Shown here piece by piece: positions 18,375-26,516 of a stretch of 64,000 nucleotides of DNA (its first letter is position 1; the number at the start of each line of letters is the position of its first letter). Source of the stretch: JAOUEA01 sp963821935 (GTDB lineage: Bacteria > Actinomycetota > UBA4738 > HRBIN12); contig CAWGFM010000003.1 of the NCBI GenBank assembly GCA_963821935.1, forward strand, positions 1 to 64,000, given 5' to 3'. Position numbers and translations under genes: made by a program. The notes below the pieces were generated by a model, which saw nothing but the letters and a program-made list of their open reading frames with translations, had not been told where the DNA came from and did not search any database.

Positions 18375-18883
18375 TTGTGCAATCGCGCCGGGCGTTGGAG
18401 GGCCAGACGTTCAGGACGTGCTGGCACGAAGCAGGCCACGCCGTCGCGGGCTGGCTGCTCGGACGCACGATCGAGCGCATCGAGATACTGACCCATCGCA
18501 AACGCCAGCCCGGCTGTGTCGCAGGACGGGTTCACTACGGCGAGGGGGAGGTCACGAACCGCCACGAGGCAGAGGACGAGATCTGCATCAGCTTCGCCGG
18601 AGAGGCCGCGCTCCGAACCGCCTGGGCGCTCGAAGTGTTCGACGAGATCAACCTAGGCCTGCCAGAGGGACCCGCTCGTGCGATGACGGTCGATGAGATG
18701 GCTGTGGTACCCAACGGCAGCAGCCCAGCCAGCGCCTTGGCGCAATACGGGTACGGACCCTGTTATGTTGAGAGTCTGTTCCCCGGCCAGGGGCGGTCGA
18801 TTCCGGGAGCGGTCGGGACGCCCGCAGCACCTTTATCGGCTAGGCGAGCCCCAGGAACAACAGCGCCCCGATCACGAACGTAA
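18371..18883 (+). CDS. M41-type zinc metallopeptidase-like protein
   Basis: The 170-residue protein starts near the HEAGH zinc motif (CWHEAGHAVAGWLLG, residues 17-31), as in the peptidase domain of FtsH but without the AAA+ ATPase. An acidic helix (EDEICISFAGEAALR, about 76-90) could hold the third ligand. After about residue 140 the sequence turns proline/arginine-rich and runs antisense to the next gene, so the C-terminus may be altered. Small stand-alone M41-like proteins occur in phages and integrative elements. Co-translated with the ribbon-helix-helix protein. Confidence 0.65.
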   Translation: MIVQSRRALEGQTFRTCWHEAGHAVAGWLLGRTIERIEILTHRKRQPGCVAGRVHYGEGEVTNRHEAEDEICISFAGEAALRTAWALEVFDEINLGLPEGPARAMTVDEMAVVPNGSSPASALAQYGYGPCYVESLFPGQGRSIPGAVGTPAAPLSARRAPGTTAPRSRT

Positions 18884-19016
18884 CGGCGGCACCGATCAGC
18901 GCGAACGTCTTCACCCGCTTCGACGGCTTCCTGATTGCGATGACCGCGAGCAAGCCGGCGATCATCAGCGCCGCCCCCATCATCAGGTCGTGATTGTCCT
19001 GGATGAAATCGATCAC
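18840..19016 (-). CDS. small two-helix membrane protein
   Basis: The 58-residue reading from GTG 19016 begins IDFIQDNHDLMMGAALMIAG and has two hydrophobic helices separated by a basic turn (RKPSKRVKT). No family was recognised. It converges on and overlaps the end of the metallopeptidase-like gene. Confidence 0.5.
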   Translation of the reverse strand: MIDFIQDNHDLMMGAALMIAGLLAVIAIRKPSKRVKTFALIGAAVTFVIGALLFLGLA

Positions 19017-19257
19017 GCGGCTCCCTCCGTCGGCGCTACAGCGCAACGCTGCGAGCAGCGTAGACCATCCGGGGTGGCGGTCAGGCCACCGGTAACGCGT
19101 GAGCCCGCCCGCGATCCTGCGTCGGAACCGTCACCGAGACGGTGGCCGTGTCGCTATCCGTCGCCCCGAACGCCGGTTGTGCGATTCGCCGCGAACACGC
19201 CCATGGCGATCGGCAGGTCCAGGCCGGGGCCGTCCCTTGCTCATGCGTAGGGACTCG

Positions 19258-19320
19258 GCTCCAGGTACATAGACGAACGCTCGCCAACCACGGGGTCCTG
19301 TTCCTGGACGAGTTCACGGA
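19258..19320 (+). repeat. dispersed repeat 2, copy 1
   Basis: GCTCCAGGTACATAGACGAA and the following 43 bases are clearly related to the reverse complement of 22258-22322, sharing CGCCAACCACGG and TGGACGAG. One frame reads LANHGVLFLDEF. It is probably a remnant of a gene once present twice. Confidence 0.45.
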
Positions 19321-19354
19321 TTCCGGCGCGATGCCGCCGAGGGCCTGCGGCAAC

Positions 19355-19604
19355 CGCTCGAAGACGGTCGTGTCGTCGTGTCGTCGCTGCGGGGTCCGGG
19401 GCTGGCGGCAACGATCCGACGCGACCTACTGCAGCGCGGCGTGCAGGCAAGCGGCCTACCGTGAACGCTCGCAGCGTGACGCCAGGGCTTCGTACCCCAC
19501 CAGTTCTGGTCCGCCCACGCCTCGATCTCGGTGCTGTCCCACATCCGGTGACCGGGCGACCAGCCGCATGCCTGGCCGACCTTGCGCCGAAGCGTCGATG
19601 ACAA
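19355..19604. other. back-to-back gene fragments
   Basis: On the plus strand 19370-19482 reads CRRCG, then RSDATYCSAACRQAAYRERS, a C4-type zinc-finger end seen in mobile-element proteins of Actinomycetota. On the minus strand 19604-19484 reads LRRKVGQACGWSPGHRMWDS followed by TEIEAWADQNWWG. Neither has a credible start and end; they look like two unrelated fragments joined at about 19485. The rest of 19017-19655 holds no gene I can support. Confidence 0.35.
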
Positions 19605-19655
19605 CGAGACTATCCCCGGTGCTGTTCACTGTTCGAGGAGTGACGGGAGGTTGCT

Positions 19656-20048
19656 ATGTCCGAGCCGTTCATCTTCATCGGCACGCACAAGTTGCAGGAG
19701 GGCAAGCTCGAAGAGTTCGAGAAGTCCTTCGCGCACTTGGTCAGCGCGGTCGAGGCGAACGAACCGCGCATGATCGCGTTCAACGGCTACGCCAACGAGG
19801 AGGGCACGGAGGTCGCGGTCGTCCAGGTCCATCCCGATACGGATTCGATGGAACTTCACATGCAGGTCGTGGCGCAGCACATCGAGCATGCGTACGAGGG
19901 CCTGCTGGAAGAGACCACCGGCATCCAGGTCTTCGGACAGCTCAGCGCATCAGCCCGCGAGATGATGCAGCAGCTCGCCGGATCGGGCGTACCCTTGAGC
20001 GTGAAGCCCATGCCGCTCGGCGGCTTCACACGCTCCGCGGCCCTCTGA
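19656..20048 (+). CDS. hypothetical dimeric alpha/beta-barrel-like protein
   Basis: The 130-residue protein has a ferredoxin-like pattern: FIFIGTHKLQEGKLEEFEKS, a helix, ANEEGTEVAVVQVHPDTDSM and a second helix ending EHAYEGLLEETTGIQVFG. This resembles ABM/EthD-type barrels, which are monooxygenases or binding proteins; no catalytic residue stands out. ATG 19656 has GGGAGG upstream. Confidence 0.7.
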   Translation: MSEPFIFIGTHKLQEGKLEEFEKSFAHLVSAVEANEPRMIAFNGYANEEGTEVAVVQVHPDTDSMELHMQVVAQHIEHAYEGLLEETTGIQVFGQLSASAREMMQQLAGSGVPLSVKPMPLGGFTRSAAL

Positions 20049-20091
20049 GGCTTCCTGGACACCGCGTCCTCACACGCGGCTATCGTGAACC

Positions 20092-20175
20092 ATGCTGCCG
20101 ATCTCTTGATTCCAGCACCTACCCCGTGACCGAGAGCGGCTGGGTGTCAGCGAGGGGCCACATGGCATGGCTCCT
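20092..20175 (+). pseudogene. Xre-type HTH microgene, copy B
   Basis: ATG 20092 is preceded by TATCGT at 5 bases spacing. The frame reads MLPIS, then TGA, then FQHLPRDRERLGVSEG before an extra base breaks HMAWLL. Homology to copies A and C stops at about 20175, so the recognition half of the HTH is lost. Confidence 0.6.
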
Positions 20176-20210
20176 ACCCAGGTGCGCTGCCTGCCGCATA
20201 CGATAGGTCT

Positions 20211-20447
20211 GTGATTCCGACGATGCTGCTGGTGGGACTCCTGCTCGGCAGGTGGTGGCGCGTTGTTATTCCGTTGGCGTCCGTCGGCTGGGCGGTGCTG
20301 CTCGTCTCGACGGGGGTCGATTCAGGCGTCGCCTTCTTCGCTACAGCAGCGCTGGTTGGCTTCGTCAACGTGACGATTGGCGTCCTCGTCTTTCAGGTTG
20401 CTCGCCTCCTGTTGCGCCGACGACAAGGAGACTGGCCCAGTCACTGA
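20211..20447 (+). CDS. small membrane protein
   Basis: The 78-residue reading from GTG 20211 has two or three hydrophobic segments (3-15, 18-33, 40-66) and a basic C-terminus (LLLRRRQGDWPSH). No family was recognised. It sits between HTH microgene copies B and C. Confidence 0.5.
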   Translation: MIPTMLLVGLLLGRWWRVVIPLASVGWAVLLVSTGVDSGVAFFATAALVGFVNVTIGVLVFQVARLLLRRRQGDWPSH

Positions 20448-20481
20448 ACGACTCAGGCTCCGCCGTGTCCTGCCGTTGGGG

Positions 20482-20487
20482 TAGAGT
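20482..20487 (+). promoter_or_regulatory. -10 hexamer TAGAGT of HTH copy C
   Basis: TAGAGT ends 6 bases before ATG 20494 without a Shine-Dalgarno sequence. Copies B and D have TATCGT and TAGCGT at nearly the same distance. Confidence 0.45.
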
Positions 20488-20493
20488 CCCGCC

Positions 20494-20675
20494 ATGCTCC
20501 CGATTCTCGTCCAAAACCTTCCCCAAGACCGAGAGCGGCTGGGTGTCAGCGAAGGCCACATGGCATGGCTCCTCGGATCACGCGCCCGCAGTATCGGGAG
20601 CTGGAGGCCGGGAGGCTCCACATCGGCAACGACCTGTACCTGCGGATCGTTGATGTGTGCGGGTGGCCTCGATAG
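20494..20675 (+). pseudogene. Xre-type HTH microgene, copy C
   Basis: This copy defines the family's ends: ATG 20494 to TAG 20675, about 60 residues. It reads MLPILVQNLPQDRERLGVSE and GHMAWLLG; one missing base near 20576 shifts the frame, and ITRPQYRELEAGRLHIGNDL then YLRIVDVCGWPR follow to the stop. With that base restored it is a complete one-domain Xre HTH protein. It has its own leaderless-type promoter. Confidence 0.7.
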
Positions 20676-20777
20676 CGGGAGCGGGGGCGGGGGCGACGTG
20701 GGTGCGCTGGGAGATTCCGAGCCGCCCTCCCCACAACGAGGTCTCGTCGGGTCGCATAAGGACGCTTGTTCCTGGGG

Positions 20778-21239
20778 TCAAGAACTTGGCTGCGGCTCCT
20801 CGACGGCCTCACCGGGGTGATGCATCGACAACCGACCCTCGCGCTCTGAGTAGCGGTCCACGGTGAACCCAAGCCTTTCGTAGAAGCGTCGAGCCCGAAC
20901 GTTGTTGGGGAAGACGTGCAACCGGACCGTCCGACCTCGCCTCAGCACGTCCCGGACAACAGCAGTTCCGACTCCGTGACCCTGGGCTTCCGGCAGGACC
21001 TCGATCCGCCCGAGGTAGAGGTGGTCGCCTTCGTCGCTCACGTCCAGGACGCCGATCGCCGTGCCGTCGTCATCCTCGATGATCGAGAGGCGATCTGGCT
21101 CGAACCATCCGGCATGGAAGCGGCGCTGGAAGTCGGCATCACCCCAGCCGTGCATCGGCTCCACGTACTCGCGCATCGTCGTCTCATTCAGGTGGAAGCA
21201 GAACGCGTCGTCTGCGCTGGTCGCCTGACGGAGCCTCAC
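20778..21239 (-). CDS. GNAT-family N-acetyltransferase
   Basis: The 153-residue reading from GTG 21239 is a complete GNAT domain: VRLRQATSADDAFCFHLNET, HLYLGRIEVLPEAQGHGVGT with the acetyl-CoA pyrophosphate loop, VRLHVFPNNVRARRFYERLG and a C-terminal strand. The substrate is unknown. The frame stays open upstream to 21416, but that part is low-complexity and antisense to an HTH fragment. No clear ribosome-binding site decides the start. Confidence 0.8.
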   Translation of the reverse strand: MRLRQATSADDAFCFHLNETTMREYVEPMHGWGDADFQRRFHAGWFEPDRLSIIEDDDGTAIGVLDVSDEGDHLYLGRIEVLPEAQGHGVGTAVVRDVLRRGRTVRLHVFPNNVRARRFYERLGFTVDRYSEREGRLSMHHPGEAVEEPQPSS

Positions 21240-21356
21240 TTGTCGGATCGTAGTAGGAGCAGCGTCCGTCGCCGTGCGGAACCCGGGCCCGATGAGGGCG
21301 AGCGCAAGCTCGCTGCCGCCGGGCAAGCCGGTGACCGCGCCGCAGAGGCGCAACGA

Positions 21357-21408
21357 CGGGCCGACCTGGCCTGGGCGAAGATCGTGCGTGAATTGGGCGT
21401 GAACGGTG
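21357..21408 (+). other. HTH-like gene fragment 1
   Basis: The plus strand reads RADLAWAKIVRELGVNGVAQ. It matches, in inverted orientation, the fragment at 21664-21790 with about 40 of 47 bases identical. It has no credible start and runs into the attachment-site repeat. Confidence 0.4.
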
Positions 21409-21476
21409 TTGCCCAATTGTTGCCCAACTCGACCGCTCGGCGGCAGCGGAAGCGTGCATCCCTGCAGGTAGATGAT

Positions 21477-21522
21477 GCTCCGGGGGTGGGACTCGAACCC
21501 ACAACCTACGGATTAACAGTCC
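21477..21522 (+). repeat. 46-bp direct repeat, left attachment-site candidate
   Basis: These 46 bases equal 31562-31607, the T-arm, anticodon loop and half the anticodon stem of tRNA-Asn, in the same orientation. Beyond base 21522 the sequence is not tRNA: no D-arm or acceptor partner exists. It therefore looks like the partial tRNA copy left at the far end of an element inserted in tRNA-Asn. Confidence 0.8.
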
Positions 21523-21663
21523 TTCCCCCGTGGTGCCATCTAGGACACCGCAGTACGCCCTAGCTGGGCAAACGCCCTGCCGGACCTTGCCGGTGTCATC
21601 CCTGAATCAGCCCTGTATCGCCGAGTTCATTAGCAATCCATTAGCAAGGTAGACGGAGAGCGG

Positions 21664-21790
21664 CCTATCTGTCCCGCTCGATCACCCGCAGCCGGGAGCT
21701 GAGCGCCTGTGGGGTGATCCCCAGCGACCGGGCGCAGGCGCTCACGCCCAACTCACGTACCAGCTTCGCCCAGGCCAGATCGGCCCGCTA
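21664..21790 (-). pseudogene. HTH-like gene fragment 2
   Basis: The minus strand reads RADLAWAKLVRELGVSACAR, then SLGITPQALSSRLRVIERDR and a stop at about 21665. The second part is a helix-turn-helix. No start is present. It is the inverted partner of the fragment at 21357 and lies just inside the left attachment-site candidate. Confidence 0.45.
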
Positions 21791-21794
21791 GGCT
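21789..21794 (+). promoter_or_regulatory. -10 hexamer TAGGCT, leaderless
   Basis: TAGGCT ends 6 bases before ATG 21801, with no Shine-Dalgarno sequence. Confidence 0.45.
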
Positions 21795-21800
21795 AGGCGA

Positions 21801-22238
21801 ATGGAACGCCGCACCGCAACGGCGGACGGCTCCTGGATGCTGTGGACCGCGATCGGGATCGGCGGCATCTGGATCGCTGTCGTCCTGATCAGCCTGCTGT
21901 CCCCCGATATGGTCTCCGGCTCCGAGCAGGAGCACCTGAAGGTCGCGGCGTTCGGGACGTGGTTCTGGGGCGGGGTGGGCACGCTCGTGTTCCTGTGGGC
22001 CATGGGTCGGCTGCGCGGTGATGCCATGTGGCGCCTCACGTGGATCGGACTCTCGATCGCGACGCTCGGAATCTGGGCGCTCGCGACGCTCCTTGCCATC
22101 GTGCTTCCGGTCGTGGAGACGGGCTCCGACCCGACGCAGCTACCTCTGGGCGCGTTCATCGCGCCGGTGGCCGCCGCGATGCTCACAGCGATCGCCGGAG
22201 CCGTCACGAGCGTGTTCCGCCGTGGTCACCCCCGCTGA
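21801..22238 (+). CDS. four-helix membrane protein
   Basis: The 145-residue protein has four membrane helices (about 12-34, 52-68, 78-100, 115-135) joined by short loops and a basic C-terminus. No family was recognised. It is probably leaderless. Confidence 0.7.
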   Translation: MERRTATADGSWMLWTAIGIGGIWIAVVLISLLSPDMVSGSEQEHLKVAAFGTWFWGGVGTLVFLWAMGRLRGDAMWRLTWIGLSIATLGIWALATLLAIVLPVVETGSDPTQLPLGAFIAPVAAAMLTAIAGAVTSVFRRGHPR

Positions 22239-22257
22239 TCGGGGGCGCCCCGGAACC

Positions 22258-22322
22258 CGGTGAGCTCGTCCATAGCAGAAGGACACGCCGTGGTTGGCCA
22301 GCGTTTGCGGATGTATCTGGAG
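22258..22322 (-). repeat. dispersed repeat 2, copy 2
   Basis: Read on the minus strand, this segment matches 19258-19320, including CTCCAGATACAT and the GGCCAACCACGG core. The two copies are 3 kb apart and inverted. Confidence 0.45.
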
Positions 22323-22330
22323 GTGACCGG

Positions 22331-23124
22331 TTAGGCGAACCACCGTTCGAGGAACGCGCGCGCAGTGGGAACGGTGAGCGCGCTCGCGGAACACGCCCCA
22401 CCATGTCCGAGGCCCGGCAACCGCAAGCTCTGCCCGTTGGGGATCATCGCGGCTACCTTCGCGGCGTCGTCGTCCTCGTCCTCCAACTCCCCGGCGATGA
22501 GGAGCGCAGGAACAGGGAACGACCTGAGGTCCTCGTCCTGGATCCCCTCGGCCCACAGTTCGGGCGCGTGCGCGGCGAGCAACGCTTCCGCATCGGCTCG
22601 GAGGGTGACGGCTCGAGCCCAGGTTGGGAACTCGAGGTCGAACGAATCTCCGTCATTGACCTTGAACAGGTCGACCAGCGCTCTCGTCCCGCCGTGCCTG
22701 AGGGCTTCGTCCAGCGCATCGGTCTCCGTCGGCTCTTCGGGCTCGGGTCGCGGGTCCCAGGCCCCCGAGGTCACGATCGCGGGGACCCGCTCCGGGACGA
22801 CAGCCGCGGTCATCCACGCCATCCATCCGCCGTAGGAGTGCCCCCAGATCGCGAATCGATCTATGCCTTCGGCGTCGGCGACCGCAAGCACGTCGCCGGT
22901 CAGGGCAACGGAGGTGTAGGCGGCGGCATCGTGCGGCTTGTCGCTCGCGCCGTGGCCGCGAGTGTCAATGCTGACCAGGCGATGATCGCTCCTGAGATCA
23001 TCGACGTACCCGGCTCGGTCCACCACGATCGATCGCAGCACCACCCGTGCAGCAGCACTAGCGGCCGACCCTCGCCAGTCACGTCATAGCTGATCGTGAC
23101 GCCGTGACTCGAGACCTCTGGCAT
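22331..23124 (-). pseudogene. alpha/beta hydrolase, one frameshift
   Basis: From ATG 23124 the frame reads MPEVSSHGVTISYDVTGEGR, the oxyanion-hole LLHGWCCDRSWW and WTEPG. Near 23010 the sense moves one frame and continues YVDDLRSDHRLVSIDTRGHG, the nucleophile elbow GHSYGGW and the histidine in LGLGHGGACS-type context to 22331. Joined it is a normal hydrolase of about 264 residues with unknown substrate. The catalytic acid probably lies after LLIAGELED. Confidence 0.8.
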
Positions 23125-23357
23125 GAGGTGACCTCCGAGCAGGAGCCTAGACCGAGAGGCTCAGCTCTGCTCCGGGCGTAGCATTCCTCCATTGCCGAGC
23201 CCGCCTTGGAAACCGGAGTCAGGCTCGACGTGGTATCCCGCTAGCTCGGGCACTCCTCGATACCACTACCGGCAACATCTACACCCACGACACCACCGAG
23301 GCCGCGACGGATGCGGCCGAACAGGTGGAGTCGATCCTGGGACGGACCATGGCTGAG

Positions 23358-23536
23358 GTTCCTCCGCACACATCGGCAATCCGCCCATACAGGTCGTACC
23401 GATGTGGAGCCTCTCGGCCTCCAGCTCCCGATGCTGGGACGCGTGATCCCCAGGAGCCAAGCCATGTGACCTTCCCTTCGCTGACACCCAGCCGCTCCCG
23501 GCCTCGAGGTAGGTGCTGGACGAGGATGGGAAGCAT
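23358..23536 (-). pseudogene. Xre-type HTH microgene, copy D
   Basis: ATG 23536 is preceded by TAGCGT at 6 bases. The frame reads MLPILVQHLPRGRERLGVSE and GK before an insertion; HMAWLLGITRP follows in a second frame, and the ELEAERLHIG and YDLYGRIADVCGG segments in others. At least three indels separate it from an intact copy. Confidence 0.6.
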
Positions 23537-23597
23537 GCTCCGACGCTAGGCCTCTAGGCCGACATGCTCGCATCGACACCCGAGCTGGGGCACACTG

Positions 23598-24053
23598 ATG
23601 CGCGTGTCGAACGTCGTCTCGTCCGACTTCTACGCCGTCGCTGCGCAGGTCATCCCCGTCTTGTTCATCGCGCTGGCGTTCGAGACGCGATCCAAGTCCT
23701 TCCTCCCAGAGGAGCTTCATGAGGACCAGAGCAAAGCTGGACGCCGTCTTGAAGTGACAGCTGCCTGCTACTCGCTTGTGGTGACTCTTTTCCTAGCGGG
23801 GGGCGAGGTCGCCGCCTTGGTTGGGATAAGGCTTGGAACGGAGCCTGACTTCCACATGTTCCATACGGCGTGGTTCGTGACGCTGGGGCTGTTCATCGGC
23901 GGTACGGGCGTCGTTGTGCCAATAGCACTTCGCCAGCTCTGGGTCATCTCTGGCGGGCTAGAGAACCTCGGGTGGTTCAAGGTCTGGTTATCCGTGATCG
24001 TCGTCGTTGGCACCGTCTACATAGCCGCATACACGGTCTGGACGCTGGTCTGA
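23598..24053 (+). CDS. four-helix membrane protein
   Basis: The 151-residue reading has membrane helices at about 10-28, 54-75, 88-110 and 128-150, and a charged loop between the first two (SKSFLPEELHEDQSKAGRR). No family was recognised. Composition looks coding and undamaged. Confidence 0.65.
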   Translation: MRVSNVVSSDFYAVAAQVIPVLFIALAFETRSKSFLPEELHEDQSKAGRRLEVTAACYSLVVTLFLAGGEVAALVGIRLGTEPDFHMFHTAWFVTLGLFIGGTGVVVPIALRQLWVISGGLENLGWFKVWLSVIVVVGTVYIAAYTVWTLV

Positions 24054-24143
24054 GGGCGAGAGTGGACCGGCCTTCGGCGACCAGGGACCGTCAACCACAC
24101 ATGTACGTCAGGCTGACTACCTCCTGTGGTGGGCTGCAGGCCT

Positions 24144-24213
24144 CCATGTGACCCTCGCTGACACCCAGCCGCCGAGGTCTCGGGGTAGGCGCTGGACGAG
24201 GGATCGGGAGCAT
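24144..24213 (-). pseudogene. Xre-type HTH microgene, copy E
   Basis: Only the first third remains. ATG 24213 is followed by MLPIP and, after a frame change, RRLGVSEGHM; homology ends at 24144. TAGCGT lies 9 bases before the ATG. The rest of 24054-24477 holds only this and the terminator-like hairpin. Confidence 0.5.
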
Positions 24214-24256
24214 TCGACCAGGACGCTAGTCGAAGGTGCGACCACCCTCTCACCTA

Positions 24257-24299
24257 GAAAAATGAAGGACCCCCTACGAGGGGGTCGAGGGGGTCCTTC
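24257..24299 (-). terminator. rho-independent terminator
   Basis: GAAGGACCCCC (24264-24274) pairs with GGGGGTCCTTC (24289-24299); on the minus strand the hairpin is followed by ATTTTT. No intact minus-strand gene lies just upstream, so it may be left from a lost gene. Confidence 0.6.
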
Positions 24300-24477
24300 T
24301 GTTGGACGCTTGGGACCGCCGTCGAAAGGAGCCTTCCCCGCTCCGTCCGGCTGGTCCAACCCGTCCAAACTCTGGCTCACGGCGGACACTTCTACCCCCG
24401 CTGGTCACCACCAAACCAGCGCCGAAACTTCGGCCGAGCGAGCGTTTTCCTCTTGCGGTACAGGGAAGAGCAGGCTC

Positions 24478-24882
24478 ATGACACCGGCGAAACCTCTGCT
24501 GCACGAGAGCAGCGCCAACATAGGATTGGGGAACCTCCCCGACGCTCGCTCGGCGCTGGTGAACGCGGTCCCGCGAGGCGGTCCGCCTTCCATCCAGGGT
24601 GATGTTGCCTTGGTCTTCTCCGAGCTGGCAAACAACGTCGTCCGTCATTCCGGCGTCGGACCGGACGAGCTGCTTCTCATTCGCATGTACGCCGATCGCG
24701 AGGTGCTTCGCATCGAGGTCGAAGACCCCGGGGCTGGGTTCGATCTGCCGGCCATGCTTCCGCTCAAAGACGATGGGCGCTGGGGTCTGAGACTGGTGGA
24801 ACAGATCGCAGCCGACTGGGGCATGAGGGCTGGGGCGCGTCCTCCCACGGTCATGTGGTGTGAGCTGCCCTTCATGGCTTGA
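24478..24882 (+). CDS. anti-sigma-factor-type serine kinase (HATPase_c)
   Basis: The 134-residue protein is a GHKL ATPase of the RsbW/SpoIIAB type. It shows the N-box LVFSELANNVVRHSG, the G1 box VEDPGAGFD and the G2 box WGLRLVEQIAADWG. Such proteins hold a sigma factor or phosphorylate an anti-anti-sigma factor in stress responses. No STAS partner or sigma factor is adjacent. The start at ATG 24478 gives the usual domain length. Confidence 0.8.
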   Translation: MTPAKPLLHESSANIGLGNLPDARSALVNAVPRGGPPSIQGDVALVFSELANNVVRHSGVGPDELLLIRMYADREVLRIEVEDPGAGFDLPAMLPLKDDGRWGLRLVEQIAADWGMRAGARPPTVMWCELPFMA

Positions 24883-24914
24883 CCGGCATCGACTGCGCTA
24901 GAATCCGCCCCTTC

Positions 24915-25145
24915 ATGAAAGAGGGCGAAAAGCGGGACGTGCTATCGGCTGAACCGGTGATCGAGGTGGCTGAGGCCGCACACTCATCGTCAAACGATGC
25001 CGTGGAATCGATCGAGGAAGCGTCTCGCCTGAACGAGGACCCCCAGGTGGCCGAGGCGCTGGATGAGGCGGCCCTGCGAGCCAACACCACCGAGGGCCGA
25101 CTCGACTGGCTCCGGAGTCGCTTGCGGAGACTCTTCTCACGCTGA
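24915..25145 (+). CDS. small acidic protein of unknown function
   Basis: The 76-residue reading begins MKEGEKRDVLSAEPVIEVAE, is helical and acidic, and ends basic (LDWLRSRLRRLFSR), which could be an amphipathic membrane-binding helix. TAGAAT lies 10 bases before ATG 24915. Confidence 0.5.
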   Translation: MKEGEKRDVLSAEPVIEVAEAAHSSSNDAVESIEEASRLNEDPQVAEALDEAALRANTTEGRLDWLRSRLRRLFSR

Positions 25146-25291
25146 GTGCCTGAGTCAGCCGAGGTCACCCAATAAAGAAAACTGGATCTCCGCAGAGCCT
25201 GGCGAGTCAGCCAGTGAGCAAAAGGGGATCCGCGCAGATACCTATTTGCTCATGGGCCAGAGACTTGGATCGCCGCGTCGCCGATGTTTGA

Positions 25292-25328
25292 CGCCTCCCT
25301 CGCCGCCCAGTGGGCGACGAGGGAGGCG
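25292..25328 (-). terminator. terminator of the CHRD gene
   Basis: CGCCTCCCTCG (25292-25302) pairs with CGAGGGAGGCG (25318-25328), and inside it CGCCCA pairs with TGGGCG. This 17-bp stem lies 28 bases after the minus-strand stop at 25357. The T-tract is weak. Confidence 0.65.
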
Positions 25329-25356
25329 CAGCTGCTGGTGAGGCGGCCCCGGCGGA

Positions 25357-25836
25357 TCAGTGCGAAGGCTTGAACAGCTGACCGCGGATCGCGCCATCGG
25401 GGTACGGCGTGTTGTGGACGTTGACGTAGAAGCGCCGCGGGTGCGCAGCGATCCGCGTCAACAGTTCCTTGTCCGCATCGACGCAACCTGCCACCGCATG
25501 GATCGAGGAGGGCAGCGGGGCGCTGGTCTCGAACAGCAGGACCTTCACTGCCCCAGCGACGGCGGGTCCGCCGCGGTGGATGTGGGCCGCCACGGGCCCT
25601 TCGATCTTCCTCCACTCGAGGTGGAAGCAAACCTCTTCATCCCACGGATCGACCCAGACCTGGGCCCTTCCCCAGCCATCGCTGTCGCCCGGACCAGGTA
25701 CTTCCTTCTCACCCGTGAGCCAAGCCCTCAGGTGGGAGCCATCATGACCCTCCGCTGAGGCTTGCCCCGCAAGGGGTACTGCGACCACCGTCACGACTGA
25801 GATCGCGGCGATCATCGTGCGTAGTCGTCGACGCAT
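25357..25836 (-). CDS. secreted CHRD-domain protein
   Basis: The 159-residue protein has a signal peptide (residues 6-28, cleavage after ASA) and one CHRD domain: LRAWLTGEKEVPGPGDSDGW, VCFHLEWRKIEGPVAAHIHR, and FYVNVHNTPYPDGAIRGQL. CHRD domains occur in chordin and many bacterial surface proteins, possibly as a metal- or ligand-binding module. GGAAGGAG precedes ATG 25836. Confidence 0.88.
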   Translation of the reverse strand: MRRRLRTMIAAISVVTVVAVPLAGQASAEGHDGSHLRAWLTGEKEVPGPGDSDGWGRAQVWVDPWDEEVCFHLEWRKIEGPVAAHIHRGGPAVAGAVKVLLFETSAPLPSSIHAVAGCVDADKELLTRIAAHPRRFYVNVHNTPYPDGAIRGQLFKPSH

Positions 25837-26002
25837 ATATCGACTCCTTCCTCTCGGCGACGTCCATCCACCCCTTCCCCTTCGATCAGGATCCAATCGT
25901 CCAGCGCCGACAAAACAAGTAGGGCATGCACCACCAGGCTTGGTGCGTCTACGGAATTCGCGCAGCGTTTGTCCCGAGATCGCCTCGGGTAGCGTTGCCT
26001 TC

Positions 26003-26347
26003 ATGAAGGAGCCGACACCGGGCAAGCCCGTCCCCCTTGAGAGTCCGCCCCAGGAGCGGCTTCATAGACGGCTGGGTAAGAGGCTGGTCGTGGGCGGCTT
26101 GATCGGAGCCGTCTTCGGCATCGGGGTGGGCGCATTGGTCGGCGCGATCTGGTTCGAGCGGGCCAGCGCCGCACTGACCTCCGCGTTGGCTGGCGGCATC
26201 TTCGGGATAGCGGTCGCGATGTTGATGTCTGGATACTCGAGTCTCGAGTCTCCCGACCCAGGAAGCGAACCCTCCGATACGGCTCGGCCCGTCGCCGATC
26301 GCCCGGGAGCTGTCAGGGAAGAGTACGATGAGGGGTCGTCTTCGTAG
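26003..26347 (+). CDS. small membrane protein with two helices
   Basis: The 114-residue protein has a proline-rich N-terminus, two membrane helices (about 28-50 and 58-80) with GAVFGIGVGALVGAIW, and an acidic, disordered C-terminus. No family was recognised. TAGCGT ends 7 bases before ATG 26003. Bases 26348-26516 hold nothing recognisable. Confidence 0.6.
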   Translation: MKEPTPGKPVPLESPPQERLHRRLGKRLVVGGLIGAVFGIGVGALVGAIWFERASAALTSALAGGIFGIAVAMLMSGYSSLESPDPGSEPSDTARPVADRPGAVREEYDEGSSS

Positions 26348-26516
26348 CCTTCGTCGGTGCGCGTCGACCAGCCGCAAATGGTGGCCGGTCATCACATGTA
26401 GGTGCGCCACGACATCGAGACTGGGCCAAGCACTGGTGGGACAAGACGTCGGGTCCCATCAAGATGTGAGCTGCGTCGGCTGTGACGACTCGTGGACGAC
26501 TCACCGTGGAGGACCG

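Noticed and set aside
19278..19310. ComM/magnesium-chelatase gene (LANHGVLFLDEF)
   Set aside because: Only about 12 residues match, without Walker motifs on either side; a decayed repeat is the safer reading.
21474..21560. A second tRNA-Asn gene
   Set aside because: Only the T-arm and anticodon half match; the 5' half has no D-arm or acceptor pairing, so it is a partial copy.
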